The position numbers and the translations under genes were made by a program. Source: a virus. From it: a stretch of 21,171 nucleotides of DNA. The stretch lies in IMG/VR virus record IMGVR_UViG_3300011116_000303, positions 1 through 21,171 of that record; one strand, 5' to 3'. The notes under the pieces are model-generated. The model had not been told where the DNA came from and made no database searches. It saw only the letters and a program-made list of their open reading frames with translations. Of this stretch, positions 1-6,648 are shown in pieces (position 1 is the first letter of the stretch; each line of letters starts with the position of its first letter).

Positions 1-135
1 GCATTAATGCGAGCAGCGAGCCAAGCGCAACTTAATGATGAATACAGAATGGCGCAGGCAAACCCAGCAAGAAAAAAATTTATTGGTGGTCTTGAGAATA
101 GAATTAGAAACAGGCTGGCATCATTCGGTGTCTGA
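1..135 (+). CDS. C-terminal end of an unknown phage protein (partial)
   Basis: An open frame runs from the first base to a TGA at 133-135 and gives 44 residues ending RNRLASFGV. The peptide is rich in Ala, Gln, Asn and Arg and would be mostly helical. I do not recognise the family. Its last 15 bases overlap the end of the convergent leftward gene. Because the terminase/portal module sits at the other end of the window, this could be the end of the structural module if the genome is circular or terminally redundant, but that is inference. Confidence 0.5.
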   Translation, partial: ALMRAASQAQLNDEYRMAQANPARKKFIGGLENRIRNRLASFGV

Positions 136-492
136 TTCTTCGGAATCAAGAATTGTTGATCCTGTGCTTACTTTATTGCCACCAGACCACAAGTAAGTCG
201 AGCCTGTTTTAACAACAGCCCTAGATGATGACAAAAATGTTGATCCTGTGCTTACCACAGGATCATCTGTGTCTGACAAATATGTATTTCCAACCTTCCT
301 ATAAAAACCATTTGGTGTAAAATAATTGTCCCCAACTTTTCTTATGCAACCACCATTTCCAAGCGCATTATCTTTATCGGTTATAATCCATGTACCCCTG
401 TTCTTATAAACTGCACCAATGAAATCCCTCATATTATCCTCCCCCATCACCGGTGCCACTAGCACCGCCATTGCCAATAGTATTCTTTTCAT
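121..492 (-). CDS. Small secreted protein with five short tandem repeats
   Basis: This encodes 123 residues on the minus strand. The chosen ATG gives a typical signal peptide: MKR, then a hydrophobic stretch LLAMAVLVAPVMG, with likely cleavage before Glu-Asp. An upstream in-frame Met at 597 would bury that signal and overlap the divergent gene. The mature part ends in about five repeats of 13-17 residues with the pattern V-x-x-G-(S/N/D)-(T/N)-(Y/F/I)-(L/F): RKVGDNYF, RKVGNTYL, VSTGSTFL, VKTGSTYL, VSTGSTIL. Two copies are also near-identical in DNA (GTTGATCCTGTGCTTAC near 156 and 239), so the array grew by recent duplication. A perfect -35 hexamer TTGACA (minus strand, 522-527) lies upstream, but the -10 is poor. 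A beta-rich exported protein is likely and its function is unknown. A surface or superinfection role is only a guess. Confidence 0.72.
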   Translation of the reverse strand: MKRILLAMAVLVAPVMGEDNMRDFIGAVYKNRGTWIITDKDNALGNGGCIRKVGDNYFTPNGFYRKVGNTYLSDTDDPVVSTGSTFLSSSRAVVKTGSTYLWSGGNKVSTGSTILDSEESDTE

Positions 493-520
493 GTAAAAAG
501 TCTCTACCCGGGAACCATCC

Positions 521-910
521 ATGTCAATCAAGAAATTATCCAACCGGCAAATAGGCGCGGTGGGGGTGGCTAGGGTGGCCAGCATTTTGTTCCGCAATGG
601 CTACAGCGTGCTTGCACCGATGGAGGATTTTTCTGGGTACGATCTGGTGGCCGAAAAGGATGGAAGGTTTATTCGCATCCAGGTTAAGACCAGCGAGAAG
701 CCAGATCCTGAAAGAAACCGCTATGGGTTTATGACCAGCGTTGGAAGTGAATGTAAGACGATTTATACCAAGGTAATTGTTGACTACATTATTTGCTGGG
801 CTATGGATGCAGACCTATTTTGGATCTTCAAACCACACCAATGCAAAAGCAAGAACAAAAAGTGTCAGGCTAAAACAGGTTCTTCATGGCGCATAATCAG
901 CGATCTGTAA
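521..910 (+). CDS. PD-(D/E)XK-type endonuclease-like protein
   Basis: This 129-residue protein has a short nuclease-like core. A helical N-terminus (QIGAVGVARVASILFRNGY) is followed by SGYDLVAEKDGRFIRIQVKTS, where Asp41 and the Gln54-Val-Lys56 strand match the D...QxK form of the PD-(D/E)XK active site. This arrangement is typical of small intron-type and Holliday-junction-resolvase-like nucleases, for example the PDDEXK_5 group. The C-terminus is Lys/Cys rich and may bind a metal. It is divergent from the secreted-protein gene with only 28 bases between the start codons. Its end overlaps the next gene by 25 bases. The Shine-Dalgarno is weak. A role in recombination or as a homing-type nuclease is inferred. 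The fold assignment rests on the motif only. Confidence 0.72.
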   Translation: MSIKKLSNRQIGAVGVARVASILFRNGYSVLAPMEDFSGYDLVAEKDGRFIRIQVKTSEKPDPERNRYGFMTSVGSECKTIYTKVIVDYIICWAMDADLFWIFKPHQCKSKNKKCQAKTGSSWRIISDL

Positions 911-1077
911 AAGAATCCATCAGGGCATGGCGCACGTTTGAGGATGCGCTGAAAAACCTAGATTCATTTGAAGCTTGCGCCAAATGGGTCATTGATAACC
1001 CTCACATTTGCAAGAAGTTATCTGGCATGGGACTTATGGCCGTGATGAAAGAGGATTTAAGCAGAAAAAAAGATTGA
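886..1077 (+). CDS. Small protein of unknown function, 63 aa
   Basis: The ATG at 886 overlaps the previous gene by 25 bases and has a weak CAGG Shine-Dalgarno 7 bases upstream. The product is charged and predicted helical (ESIRAWRTFEDALKNLDSFEACAKWVIDNP...), with no membrane segment. I do not recognise it. Its position between two small nuclease genes suggests membership of the recombination module. The gene ends eight bases before the extended frame of the next one. Confidence 0.6.
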   Translation: MAHNQRSVKESIRAWRTFEDALKNLDSFEACAKWVIDNPHICKKLSGMGLMAVMKEDLSRKKD

Positions 1078-1108
1078 CTAGGTTTTGACACCACGCCTAG
1101 CGTTGGGC

Positions 1109-1564
1109 ATGGCAATCAACTCAAGACGTAAGGGAGCAGCGGGTGAGCGGGAATTGGCGAATTATTTAAGGGAACAGGGTTGGCAGAAGGCAAGGCGCAC
1201 CCAGCAGTACGCAGGCAATCCAGAGGGTGGCAGCGGTGACGTAGTATGCGACAACCTCCCTTTCCACATAGAGGGAAAGCGTTGCCAGCAGATTAAACCC
1301 GAAGAGTGGATGCGTCAGGCCAAGGCAGACTGCCCAGCAAACAAAATCCCATCTGTATTCTTTCGGCGTAACGGCGAGAAGAAATGGCTTGTGATCCTCC
1401 AGGCCGATGACGTTTGCGAGATTGCCCGTCACATTGCCCCGCCAAATTTGAAGATCGACATTGTGCATCCAGCCCCTTATTGCACAACAGTAGCACAAGG
1501 AATTTCAATAACTTCACCCACAATACAACAACAACCAACCATCAATAAAGGAGATATGCAATGA
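1109..1564 (+). CDS. Holliday junction resolvase-like (Hjc-type) nuclease
   Basis: This gives 151 residues from ATG 1109. A TTG at 1085 would add eight residues, but the conserved fold starts just after MAINSRRKGAAGERELA. The pattern fits the archaeal-type Hjc family of structure-specific nucleases: Glu13 in GERELA, a C-terminal helix of that motif, Asp44 in SGDVV, then Glu55-Gly-Lys57 in HIEGKR, which form the E...D...ExK catalytic set of the PD-(D/E)XK fold. The family cuts four-way DNA junctions, and phages use such enzymes to resolve or debranch replicative DNA before packaging. The last 40 residues (Thr/Gln/Ile/Pro rich) are extra to the family. An excellent Shine-Dalgarno for the next gene (AAAGGAGATATGCA) lies in its 3' end, and the two genes overlap by ATGA. 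Confidence 0.8.
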   Translation: MAINSRRKGAAGERELANYLREQGWQKARRTQQYAGNPEGGSGDVVCDNLPFHIEGKRCQQIKPEEWMRQAKADCPANKIPSVFFRRNGEKKWLVILQADDVCEIARHIAPPNLKIDIVHPAPYCTTVAQGISITSPTIQQQPTINKGDMQ

Positions 1565-2208
1565 GTCTAACCATCAGCGCAACTGAATCGAAAAACGGAG
1601 AACGCCAACTGCCCGAAGCCGGAGCCACCATTGGGGTGTGTTTCAGCATTGTGGATCTTGGTACGCAGAAAACCAACTGGGACGGAGACGAGAAGTGGAC
1701 CCCCAAGGTTCGCTTGGCGTTCGAACTTCCCGACCAGACCATCGAAGGCGAAGTGACCGAGAACGGTAAGACCACCAAGGTGACCAAGCCAATGGTCGTC
1801 AGCATGGAGTTGACCCGCAGCCTTGGCGAGCGTGCCACGCTCCGCAAGCATCTTGAAACCTGGCGTGGCCAGAGCTTCACAAGCAAGGAATTGGCGGCAT
1901 TCAACATGAAGAATCTGCTGGGCAAGGCCGCCATGCTCACCCTGGTCCGTAAGACCAGCCAAGCCGGGCGTGAGTACTGCGCCATCCAAGGATTGGCCAA
2001 GCTGCCCAAGTCGGTCAAGGCTCCTACCACCACCGAGAACACGCAGGTATTTTACGAAATCGAGGAAGGCAAGGGCGGCGCGTTTGCCGAGATGCCAGAA
2101 TGGTTGCAGGGCAAGATTCTTGAGAGCAAGGAATTGTCCGGTGCGGCTAGTACGCCAGTGGCGCATAAGGCCAGCACTGATGTTGACGGCAACACGATGC
2201 CATTCTGA
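1561..2208 (+). CDS. Probable single-strand DNA-binding protein (OB-fold type)
   Basis: This is a 215-residue protein preceded by AAAGGAG. The body has alternating beta-type segments (VCFSIVDLGTQ, PKVRLAFELPDQ, PMVVSMELTRSL) and then LRKHLETWRGQSFTSKEL and NLLGKAAMLTLV. I associate this pattern from memory with phage OB-fold ssDNA-binding proteins found beside RecB-type exonucleases. The C-terminus is a flexible linker ending DVDGNTMPF. Bacterial SSBs end in an acidic tip such as DDIPF that docks partner proteins, so this mimics an SSB tail. It overlaps both neighbours (ATGA and 1 base), which fits an exonuclease/SSB operon. An alternative is a single-strand annealing protein, because none is otherwise visible. 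The family call is inferred from context and tail. Confidence 0.65.
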   Translation: MSLTISATESKNGERQLPEAGATIGVCFSIVDLGTQKTNWDGDEKWTPKVRLAFELPDQTIEGEVTENGKTTKVTKPMVVSMELTRSLGERATLRKHLETWRGQSFTSKELAAFNMKNLLGKAAMLTLVRKTSQAGREYCAIQGLAKLPKSVKAPTTTENTQVFYEIEEGKGGAFAEMPEWLQGKILESKELSGAASTPVAHKASTDVDGNTMPF

Positions 2209-3026
2209 TGTCGCTTACAATAACATCAAAAGAGCCTAGCCAATCCCGTCTGGTCGCCACCGACCAGGCGGGTCATTGGTATACCGAGAAAGGCGAGTCC
2301 GCGCACGTTGTCATTGGAAAGAATGGCAACGAGCGTAATACCACGGTTGCCGATGCCCGGAAGATGGGGTTACTACCGTCCGTCACAAGCGTGCTTGGCA
2401 TCATGGATAAGCCGCAACTCACCGCATGGAAGATCGAGCAGGCCATCATGTCCTCGCTCACCTTGCCCAAGGAGGATGGTGAATCTTTGGAGGATTACGC
2501 CAAGCGTGTGGTAAAGGATTCCAAGGAGTCAACATCCAAGGCAGCCGAGCATGGGACCAGAATGCACGAGCAGATGGAGCATATTCTCCTAAAGCGAGCG
2601 CATTCCAAGGATGCCGATCTCCAGCCATACATAAAAACCTTCCGTGAATGGGCGGAAGACAACGTAGAGCAAACCTACTGGTGCGAGAAGGCTCTGGTAG
2701 GCGCAGGCTATGCTGGCAGGTGCGATGCCTACGTCCGCTTGAAGGGGATTGGGGACGCTATCATCGACCTGAAGAATAGGAAGGTTAACCCCAAGTATGA
2801 CCCGTTTTACGATTCCGACTGCGCCCAGCTATGGGCCTATAGGATCGCATCCGACAACCCGAAATGCGCTTGCGTTTCGGTGGTCCTGGCGGCCAATGAC
2901 CCGGAAAGTTTGGTCATCCACCGCTGGTCGGATGAGGAGTTATATGAGGCGGGGATTGCGTTTAATGCCATGCTCAAGGTGTGGGCGTGGGCGAAGAAGT
3001 ACAATCCGCCTGGGATGAAGTTGTAA
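2208..3026 (+). CDS. RecB/Cas4-family PD-(D/E)XK exonuclease
   Basis: This 272-residue protein has the ordered motifs of the RecB-like nuclease family. An N-terminal SVTSVLGIMDKPQLTAWK is followed by His120 in GTRMHEQME, then GYAGRCDAYVRL with Asp173, then IIDLKNR with Asp187-x-Lys189, and finally QLWAYR (Gln207, Tyr211). This is motif H-D-DxK-QxxxY of Cas4, AddB and phage exonucleases. I see no four-cysteine iron-sulphur set, so it is closer to iron-free phage exonucleases. It would resect duplex DNA ends to single strands for recombination, working with the SSB-like protein encoded one base upstream. The start codon overlaps the previous stop by one base and leaves no room for an alternative. 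Confidence 0.88.
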   Translation: MSLTITSKEPSQSRLVATDQAGHWYTEKGESAHVVIGKNGNERNTTVADARKMGLLPSVTSVLGIMDKPQLTAWKIEQAIMSSLTLPKEDGESLEDYAKRVVKDSKESTSKAAEHGTRMHEQMEHILLKRAHSKDADLQPYIKTFREWAEDNVEQTYWCEKALVGAGYAGRCDAYVRLKGIGDAIIDLKNRKVNPKYDPFYDSDCAQLWAYRIASDNPKCACVSVVLAANDPESLVIHRWSDEELYEAGIAFNAMLKVWAWAKKYNPPGMKL

Positions 3027-3325
3027 TGGAAAACCCTCCCACAATTTCAGAGATGGGTGATGCCGCCTCCGAGATTGTGTGGAGGGTGATGGGCAACGGG
3101 TCCGCCAAGTCTGCCTATGGCGAGTGGTTCTGGAAGGATCGGCCTGTATACGATTACCACATCACCCGCTGCATCAAACACGCAGTCACCGCCCAACAGC
3201 AGATCCACCTAAACCATCCATGCCCGGACGAGTCGGGAGAGAATGCGCTTGACCATCTGGAACGTGCGGTGGTAAGAGCATTGTTTGCATGGATGCAATT
3301 AAAGAAAGGACTACCTAGATTATGA
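3026..3325 (+). CDS. Small protein, weakly like dATP/dGTP diphosphohydrolase N-domains
   Basis: I use ATG 3026, which overlaps the upstream stop by one base, rather than a TTG-initiated extension from 2981. That gives 99 residues. The segment HITRCIKHAVTAQQQIHLNHPCPDESGENALDHLERAVVRALFAW has the all-alpha layout and the D-E-S-G plus histidine pattern seen in the DUF5664-type dATP/dGTP diphosphohydrolase N-terminal family, where a helical bundle carries the motif D-x-E-S-G...H. The metal ligands normally seen in HD or MazG enzymes are not obvious, so the link is tentative. If right, it would adjust purine deoxynucleotide pools during infection. Confidence 0.55.
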   Translation: MENPPTISEMGDAASEIVWRVMGNGSAKSAYGEWFWKDRPVYDYHITRCIKHAVTAQQQIHLNHPCPDESGENALDHLERAVVRALFAWMQLKKGLPRL

Positions 3326-3600
3326 GAGAAATAGAAATGGACACACTTGAGGCAAGATTTGTTTGGCAAGGAAGGATCTGTGACGTGATTGCAGATGCAG
3401 TCCTAAAGGTTGGCAAGGAGGACATTGGTCCTAGGGGATTCAGAGAACACGTTGTTGTCGAGGTTCCGCAGGATTGCGAGGTAAAGAACCTTAGCATTAT
3501 GATTGATGGAAACAGCGTGGAAAATCCTAGTAAAGATTTGGTCAAAGTGGCCGAAGAAATGATCCGCGAGAAAGCTGGTTATGTTTTTGAGGTTGTATGA
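3322..3600 (+). CDS. Hypothetical protein, 92 aa
   Basis: The start overlaps the previous stop as ATGA. The 92 residues are mixed alpha/beta and acidic (ARFVWQGRICDVIADAVLKVG, then HVVVEVPQDCEVKNLSIMIDG, then a C-terminal amphipathic helix with KVAEEMIREKAGYVFEVV). There is no signal or membrane segment and no motif that I recognise. It is translationally coupled within the long operon. Confidence 0.6.
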   Translation: MREIEMDTLEARFVWQGRICDVIADAVLKVGKEDIGPRGFREHVVVEVPQDCEVKNLSIMIDGNSVENPSKDLVKVAEEMIREKAGYVFEVV

Positions 3601-3734
3601 AAACCACCCGCGCTGAAAAGATCGAGGGAGGCTGGGCATTGTACGGCATCAACGAGAAGGAAAAGAAGGAGATGCAGGTTGGATTTTGCGGCGAGAACCT
3701 TCCGCTGGAAGCATGGGTAAAGATCGAGAAATGA
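3597..3734 (+). CDS. Hypothetical 45-aa protein
   Basis: This short frame starts in an ATGA overlap with the previous stop and ends in another ATGA overlap with the next gene. Both junctions are therefore tight, which supports a real coupled gene. The product begins MKTTRAEKIEGGWALYG, has a charged middle (INEKEKKEMQVGF), and ends in EAWVKIEK. It is soluble and of unknown function. Confidence 0.55.
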   Translation: MKTTRAEKIEGGWALYGINEKEKKEMQVGFCGENLPLEAWVKIEK

Positions 3735-3877
3735 AACTTGCGCTGGCATGGATTTGTTATTGGATAGGTGACTTTATCAGCATCACGATCATGCGATACG
3801 GATACGGCTATTCACTTTACAACAAGTTAATGCTTCTCAGCAGCGATCTGGACGATAAAGGAGTTATCTGGAAATGA
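3731..3877 (+). CDS. Small membrane-associated phage protein, 48 aa
   Basis: ATG 3731 overlaps the previous stop and the TGA at 3875-3877 overlaps the start of the glycosyltransferase gene. The product begins MKLALAWICYWIGDFIS, a short aromatic hydrophobic segment, then ITIMRYGYGYSLYNKLML and a polar end. I recall similar short W-x-x-Y-W-I-G-D-F proteins ending in a tyrosine-rich turn in other phages, without known function. One amphipathic or membrane-surface helix is likely. A longer start at 3686 would overlap the upstream gene heavily and is less likely. Confidence 0.6.
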   Translation: MKLALAWICYWIGDFISITIMRYGYGYSLYNKLMLLSSDLDDKGVIWK

Positions 3878-4554
3878 AGAAAGCATTGGTCACCCAAGCA
3901 TTCGGAGAGAAGTGGCATAAGGTTTTGGAGCTAACCAAGCCACGCATGGAGTCTTATTGCAAGCGGCATAAGATTGATTTGATCTCGTTTGAGAAGCCGC
4001 TGGTCGAGCCGGTACAGTACAGCAAGCTGGCAATCGGAAACATCATTGCCACCAAGGGCTACGAGCAAGTGACATTCTTGGATTGTGACGTTTTGGTGGC
4101 AGAAGATTGCGAGGATATTGGAACGCTGCTGGAGAATGACTGCACGTTCATGGCTTTTGATGAGGGCGAGTACCTTGACCGCAAGCCTGGGTTAAAAGGA
4201 CTGGCCGATGCCTTTGGGTTTGTTCCGGGGTTCCAGCCTAGTTTCTATTTCAACACTGGCGTGTTCGTGATTACGCCCAAAGCTGTAGGAGCACTCAGCC
4301 AGCCGCCGATTGGCCTATTCCCAAACCACTTTGCCGAGCAAACATGGATGAACCTCCAGTTGCACCTATGGTCCACGGCCACATGCAACCTTGACCCAGC
4401 CTACAACTGCATGACCAGCGTGGAGGATCACTTTGGCTTGGATCGCTACAAGGACGCGCAGATCATACATTACGCGGGGCAAAGCAACGATCTAAACAAA
4501 CTTGCTGAAACCATCAAGGCTGACGATGCCAAGCTTAAAGAACTAGGCCGATGA
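3874..4554 (+). CDS. GT-A fold glycosyltransferase (GT8-like)
   Basis: This 226-residue protein has a nucleotide-sugar binding N-terminal half that ends in VTFLDCDVLV, where Asp70-Cys-Asp72 is the DxD metal/UDP-sugar motif of GT-A enzymes. Further matches to GT8-type layout are FMAFDEGEY, SFYFNTGVFVITP (the FNxGV turn), AEQTWMNLQLH (acidic acceptor region) and a late HYAGQ, where the histidine usually completes the metal site. It would move a sugar from a nucleotide donor to an unknown acceptor (protein, lipid, glycan or modified DNA base). It is soluble with no signal peptide. The gene is coupled by ATGA overlaps on both sides. A second, unrelated glycosyltransferase lies at 8564. Confidence 0.82.
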   Translation: MKKALVTQAFGEKWHKVLELTKPRMESYCKRHKIDLISFEKPLVEPVQYSKLAIGNIIATKGYEQVTFLDCDVLVAEDCEDIGTLLENDCTFMAFDEGEYLDRKPGLKGLADAFGFVPGFQPSFYFNTGVFVITPKAVGALSQPPIGLFPNHFAEQTWMNLQLHLWSTATCNLDPAYNCMTSVEDHFGLDRYKDAQIIHYAGQSNDLNKLAETIKADDAKLKELGR

Positions 4555-4772
4555 CACCAGTGCGAGTCCAACCGGAGGAAGGCAAGTGGCGTGTGACCAC
4601 AATGGCCGGTAACCCGATTGGACCGCGCTTGTGGGGAGCAGAGCCTCCGAATGGTCTGCCGCCTATCGAGGACTTGTTCGATGACAAGGGCAAGGCGCAG
4701 GATGCCGCCGACCTATGGAATGCCTATGCCATGTGGTGCAAGGATCGTAGCGGGAAGCGGAAACGCCGATGA
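4551..4772 (+). CDS. Hypothetical protein, 73 aa
   Basis: This starts and ends in ATGA overlaps. The sequence MTPVRVQPEEGKWRVTTM and LWGAEPPNGLPPIEDLFDD suggests a small beta unit followed by a helical segment (AQDAADLWNAYAMWCKDR) and a basic tail GKRKRR. It looks like a small nucleic-acid or partner-binding protein. I do not recognise the family. Confidence 0.58.
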   Translation: MTPVRVQPEEGKWRVTTMAGNPIGPRLWGAEPPNGLPPIEDLFDDKGKAQDAADLWNAYAMWCKDRSGKRKRR

Positions 4773-5083
4773 TTTCAGCACAGTTTACCAGAGGAGACCA
4801 GGATGACAGAATCAAACAACTTGCTGGAGAAGTCGCAATCCGAGCCATGCAGGACATCCGCTTACTACAGCGCAGAGGTGTGCTGGATGGACTCAGGGTC
4901 ACCAAAAACCGCATTGGTAAACTTTCGGATTGCAACTGCTACAGGGACGTTAAGGAGGTCAGGTCACTTGTCCGCGACATCAAGAACGGGACGGTATTAT
5001 TCTGGTGCAAAATGGCTGGGGTCAGAATTGACCAAGCAACCTTAAACAGGGTGATTAAAAAGGGATTGGGTAATGTTAATTGA
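4769..5083 (+). CDS. Hypothetical basic protein, 104 aa
   Basis: The start is an ATGA overlap with the previous gene. The product is mainly helical and basic, with IKQLAGEVAIRAMQDIRLLQRRG, then SDCNCYRDVKEVRSLVRDIKN, then VLFWCKMAGVRIDQATLNRVIKK. The C-terminal part resembles a helix-turn-helix in outline, but that is weak. It has no secretion or membrane signal. It overlaps the next micro-membrane gene by 11 bases. Confidence 0.58.
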   Translation: MISAQFTRGDQDDRIKQLAGEVAIRAMQDIRLLQRRGVLDGLRVTKNRIGKLSDCNCYRDVKEVRSLVRDIKNGTVLFWCKMAGVRIDQATLNRVIKKGLGNVN

Positions 5084-5234
5084 ATACGCAAAATTTGCGC
5101 TTGACGTATTGGCGCAGGTCGGAATCATGGTCGTGCTATGCGGAATAACCGTGTCAATGATCGCGTTTCTGGGAGGCTTTCTATTTTGGCTTGTGGGAAA
5201 GGCGACAAGCGAAAAATCAAAATGGATGGATTAG
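5073..5234 (+). CDS. Micro membrane protein, 53 aa
   Basis: The 53-residue frame begins MLIEYAKFALDVLAQ and then has one long hydrophobic span, VGIMVVLCGITVSMIAFLGG, continuing into FLFWLV. It ends in a short charged tail. It starts inside the previous gene by 11 bases (AATGTTAAT) and ends inside the next by 13. It probably sits in the host inner membrane with the charged C-terminus on one side. Its role is unknown. Holin- or exclusion-type functions are possible but not shown. Confidence 0.6.
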   Translation: MLIEYAKFALDVLAQVGIMVVLCGITVSMIAFLGGFLFWLVGKATSEKSKWMD

Positions 5235-5461
5235 GCCAGATTAAGATCCTTGCCGAGCGCAAGGTAAAGATGGTTGAACTGGACATCGAGGTTGATGACA
5301 AGACAAGGGATATAGTTTGTCATGCCGCCCTGCATGAAATCACCAGTGACGGAGATGCTTTGTTTAACTATGGCTTCAACCAAGCTTTGAAGAGATTTAT
5401 TCAAACCAAAGGAAAGAAATGCACCAAGAAAAGTTCAAACAAAAAGTCCTCACGGCGGTAA
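5222..5461 (+). CDS. Hypothetical protein, 79 aa
   Basis: The likely start is ATG 5222, inside the end of the membrane-protein gene. An alternative ATG at 5264 has the better Shine-Dalgarno (AAGGTAAAG). The upstream extension from 5138 would fully overlap the membrane protein and is unlikely. The core KMVELDIEVDDKTRDIVCHAALHEI followed by GDALFNYGFNQALKRFI is an acidic strand plus helix. A Lys-rich tail overlaps the oxygenase gene by 43 bases and provides its Shine-Dalgarno. Confidence 0.55.
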   Translation: MDGLGQIKILAERKVKMVELDIEVDDKTRDIVCHAALHEITSDGDALFNYGFNQALKRFIQTKGKKCTKKSSNKKSSRR

Positions 5462-5994
5462 CGGTTCCCAGGGTATTGACGCAAGGCCAGTGTGAACTGG
5501 TCATTCACGATGCTACCAAGATTGGCATGAAGCGTGCTCCGGTGCTTGGGAAGGATGGGCGGAATGTAAGAAGTTGGAATCGCACTTGTGATTCGTGCTG
5601 GGTTCCCAAGGATGGTCTGTTTGATTGGCTCTACAATTATGTGGCCGCTGTCACCGACGAAGTGAACAACGAACATTATCAGTTTGACATAACAGACATG
5701 CAGCAGTTGCAGGTCTTGCGCTATCGCCCAGGGCAATGGTTCCGCTGGCATTTTGATGCCATTGAAACGCAGGGCGATATTCGCAAGATGACGATGGTTA
5801 TCAATCTGTCAAAGCCAAGTGACTACATGCTTGGCGGCTTACAGGTAGACGGAAACTGGCACAACGTAAATCATGCAGCCGACCAAGGTGCTGCCAGCTT
5901 CTTTCCATCTTGGATGAAGCATTGTGCCAAAGCTCCGATCTGGGGGACCAGATGGGTACTGGTGGCATGGATTACAGGACCGGCATGGCGATGA
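5419..5994 (+). CDS. 2OG-Fe(II) oxygenase (prolyl-4-hydroxylase-like)
   Basis: This 191-residue protein is preceded by AAAGGAAAG. The double-stranded beta-helix motifs are present: LRYRPGQWFRWHFDA with His111-x-Asp113 as two iron ligands, a central MTMVINLSK strand and GGLQV loop, then FPSWMKHCAKAP with His168 as the third ligand and Arg178 in TRWVLVAWI for 2-oxoglutarate. This matches prolyl-4-hydroxylase-like oxygenases common in phages, which hydroxylate a protein, nucleobase or small molecule. The substrate cannot be read from sequence. It lies in the same operon as a cytosine methyltransferase and two glycosyltransferases, so base oxidation is a testable idea. TET/JBP-type enzymes look different, however. 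It is coupled by overlap to the next micro-gene. Confidence 0.87.
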   Translation: MHQEKFKQKVLTAVTVPRVLTQGQCELVIHDATKIGMKRAPVLGKDGRNVRSWNRTCDSCWVPKDGLFDWLYNYVAAVTDEVNNEHYQFDITDMQQLQVLRYRPGQWFRWHFDAIETQGDIRKMTMVINLSKPSDYMLGGLQVDGNWHNVNHAADQGAASFFPSWMKHCAKAPIWGTRWVLVAWITGPAWR

Positions 5995-6065
5995 GCGATT
6001 GGTTGATTTTTTGCATTTGGATGGTGGTATTCACTGCGCTGGTTACTTTCTTTCACAAGGAATGA
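5991..6065 (+). CDS. Single-helix micropeptide, 24 aa
   Basis: The frame starts in the ATGA of the oxygenase stop and ends in the ATGATG of the next gene. It encodes MSDWLIFCIWMVVFTALVTF and then HKE, which is one complete transmembrane helix with a polar end. Precise coupling at both ends favours a real gene despite the length. The function is unknown. The alternative is a leader that simply couples translation of the two neighbours. Confidence 0.45.
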   Translation: MSDWLIFCIWMVVFTALVTFFHKE

Positions 6066-6283
6066 TGCTTCAACTCAATCCAGAGATTTGGATGATGACA
6101 CCCAAGGGTGAGGGTATGGCTATCTTAGCCACGGATTACGGCATGGATCATAACAAGATATTCACCGTGATGCTCAACAGCGGAGAGATCCTTGACTTCG
6201 ACATTCGTGATTGCCGCCGTTGTGAAAATCCTTCTTTTTGCATTGACGCACCCAAACAACCAAGGCCACACTATGCGGTATGA
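6062..6283 (+). CDS. Hypothetical protein, 73 aa
   Basis: Two adjacent ATGs (6062 and 6065) follow AAGGA. The second has the better spacing. The product reads MLQLNPEIWMMTPKGEGMAILATDYG, then a strand-rich KIFTVMLNSGEILDFDIRDC, with a terminal cluster CRRCENPSFCIDAPK containing three cysteines. Small beta-barrel folds with this strand pattern (TPKGxGxAILATDYG...NKIFTVML..GEILDFDI) occur in phage proteins of unknown role. It overlaps the next start by 11 bases. Confidence 0.62.
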   Translation: MMLQLNPEIWMMTPKGEGMAILATDYGMDHNKIFTVMLNSGEILDFDIRDCRRCENPSFCIDAPKQPRPHYAV

Positions 6284-6509
6284 AAAAGAGCCGGACACGA
6301 CAAAAGACGTTTTTATTGATGGTCACCACATCAAGGGCAGGAACTGGACGGTGTGCATGGATGCAACGCCAGAAACTTCGGCAGTCTATTATTGGAAGGA
6401 CGGCTACACCTACTGCTCGTTCCTGAGTAATGTGAAATGTTTTACCATGAGGAAATCGACCGCAGGCACATCGAGGCTCTTAAAGAAATCCTCGAAACAA
6501 CGGAAGTAG
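6273..6509 (+). CDS. Hypothetical protein, 78 aa
   Basis: The start at ATG 6273 has an AAGG Shine-Dalgarno eight bases upstream. The first 50 residues look coherent (MRYEKEPDTTKDVFIDG, RNWTVCMDATPETSAVYYWKDG). The last 25 (KSTAGTSRLLKKSSKQRK) are low in complexity and lie in the 73-base overlap with the next gene. Either it truly has a basic tail, or an ancestral stop was lost. Function is unknown. Confidence 0.5.
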   Translation: MRYEKEPDTTKDVFIDGHHIKGRNWTVCMDATPETSAVYYWKDGYTYCSFLSNVKCFTMRKSTAGTSRLLKKSSKQRK

Positions 6510-6646
6510 ATCCAGGGCGATTGATGAATCTTAACCTTGGACCATTTGCCAGCGTGATGAATCAGATGTTGTACGACAAGTTTCACGGACACGGTTGGAA
6601 GCTGGATCTTCTGACCGGACGGTTCGTAAAAACAGAAGGAGAATAA
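6437..6646 (+). CDS. Hypothetical helical protein, 69 aa
   Basis: ATG 6437 lies in an unusual 73-base overlap with the preceding gene. An internal ATG at 6524 with CAGGG upstream would avoid the overlap but would cut an amphipathic helix (EEIDRRHIEALKEILETTEVD). The rest is NLNLGPFASVMNQMLYDKFHGHGWKLDLL. No family is recognised. It ends two bases before the next gene, after GAAGGAG. Confidence 0.52.
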   Translation: MFYHEEIDRRHIEALKEILETTEVDPGRLMNLNLGPFASVMNQMLYDKFHGHGWKLDLLTGRFVKTEGE

Positions 6647-6648
6647 CC

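Noticed and set aside
1567-2166. A 199-codon antisense frame over the SSB-like gene.
   Set aside because: It has no ribosome site and mirrors the codon pattern of a well-supported gene with a strong Shine-Dalgarno.
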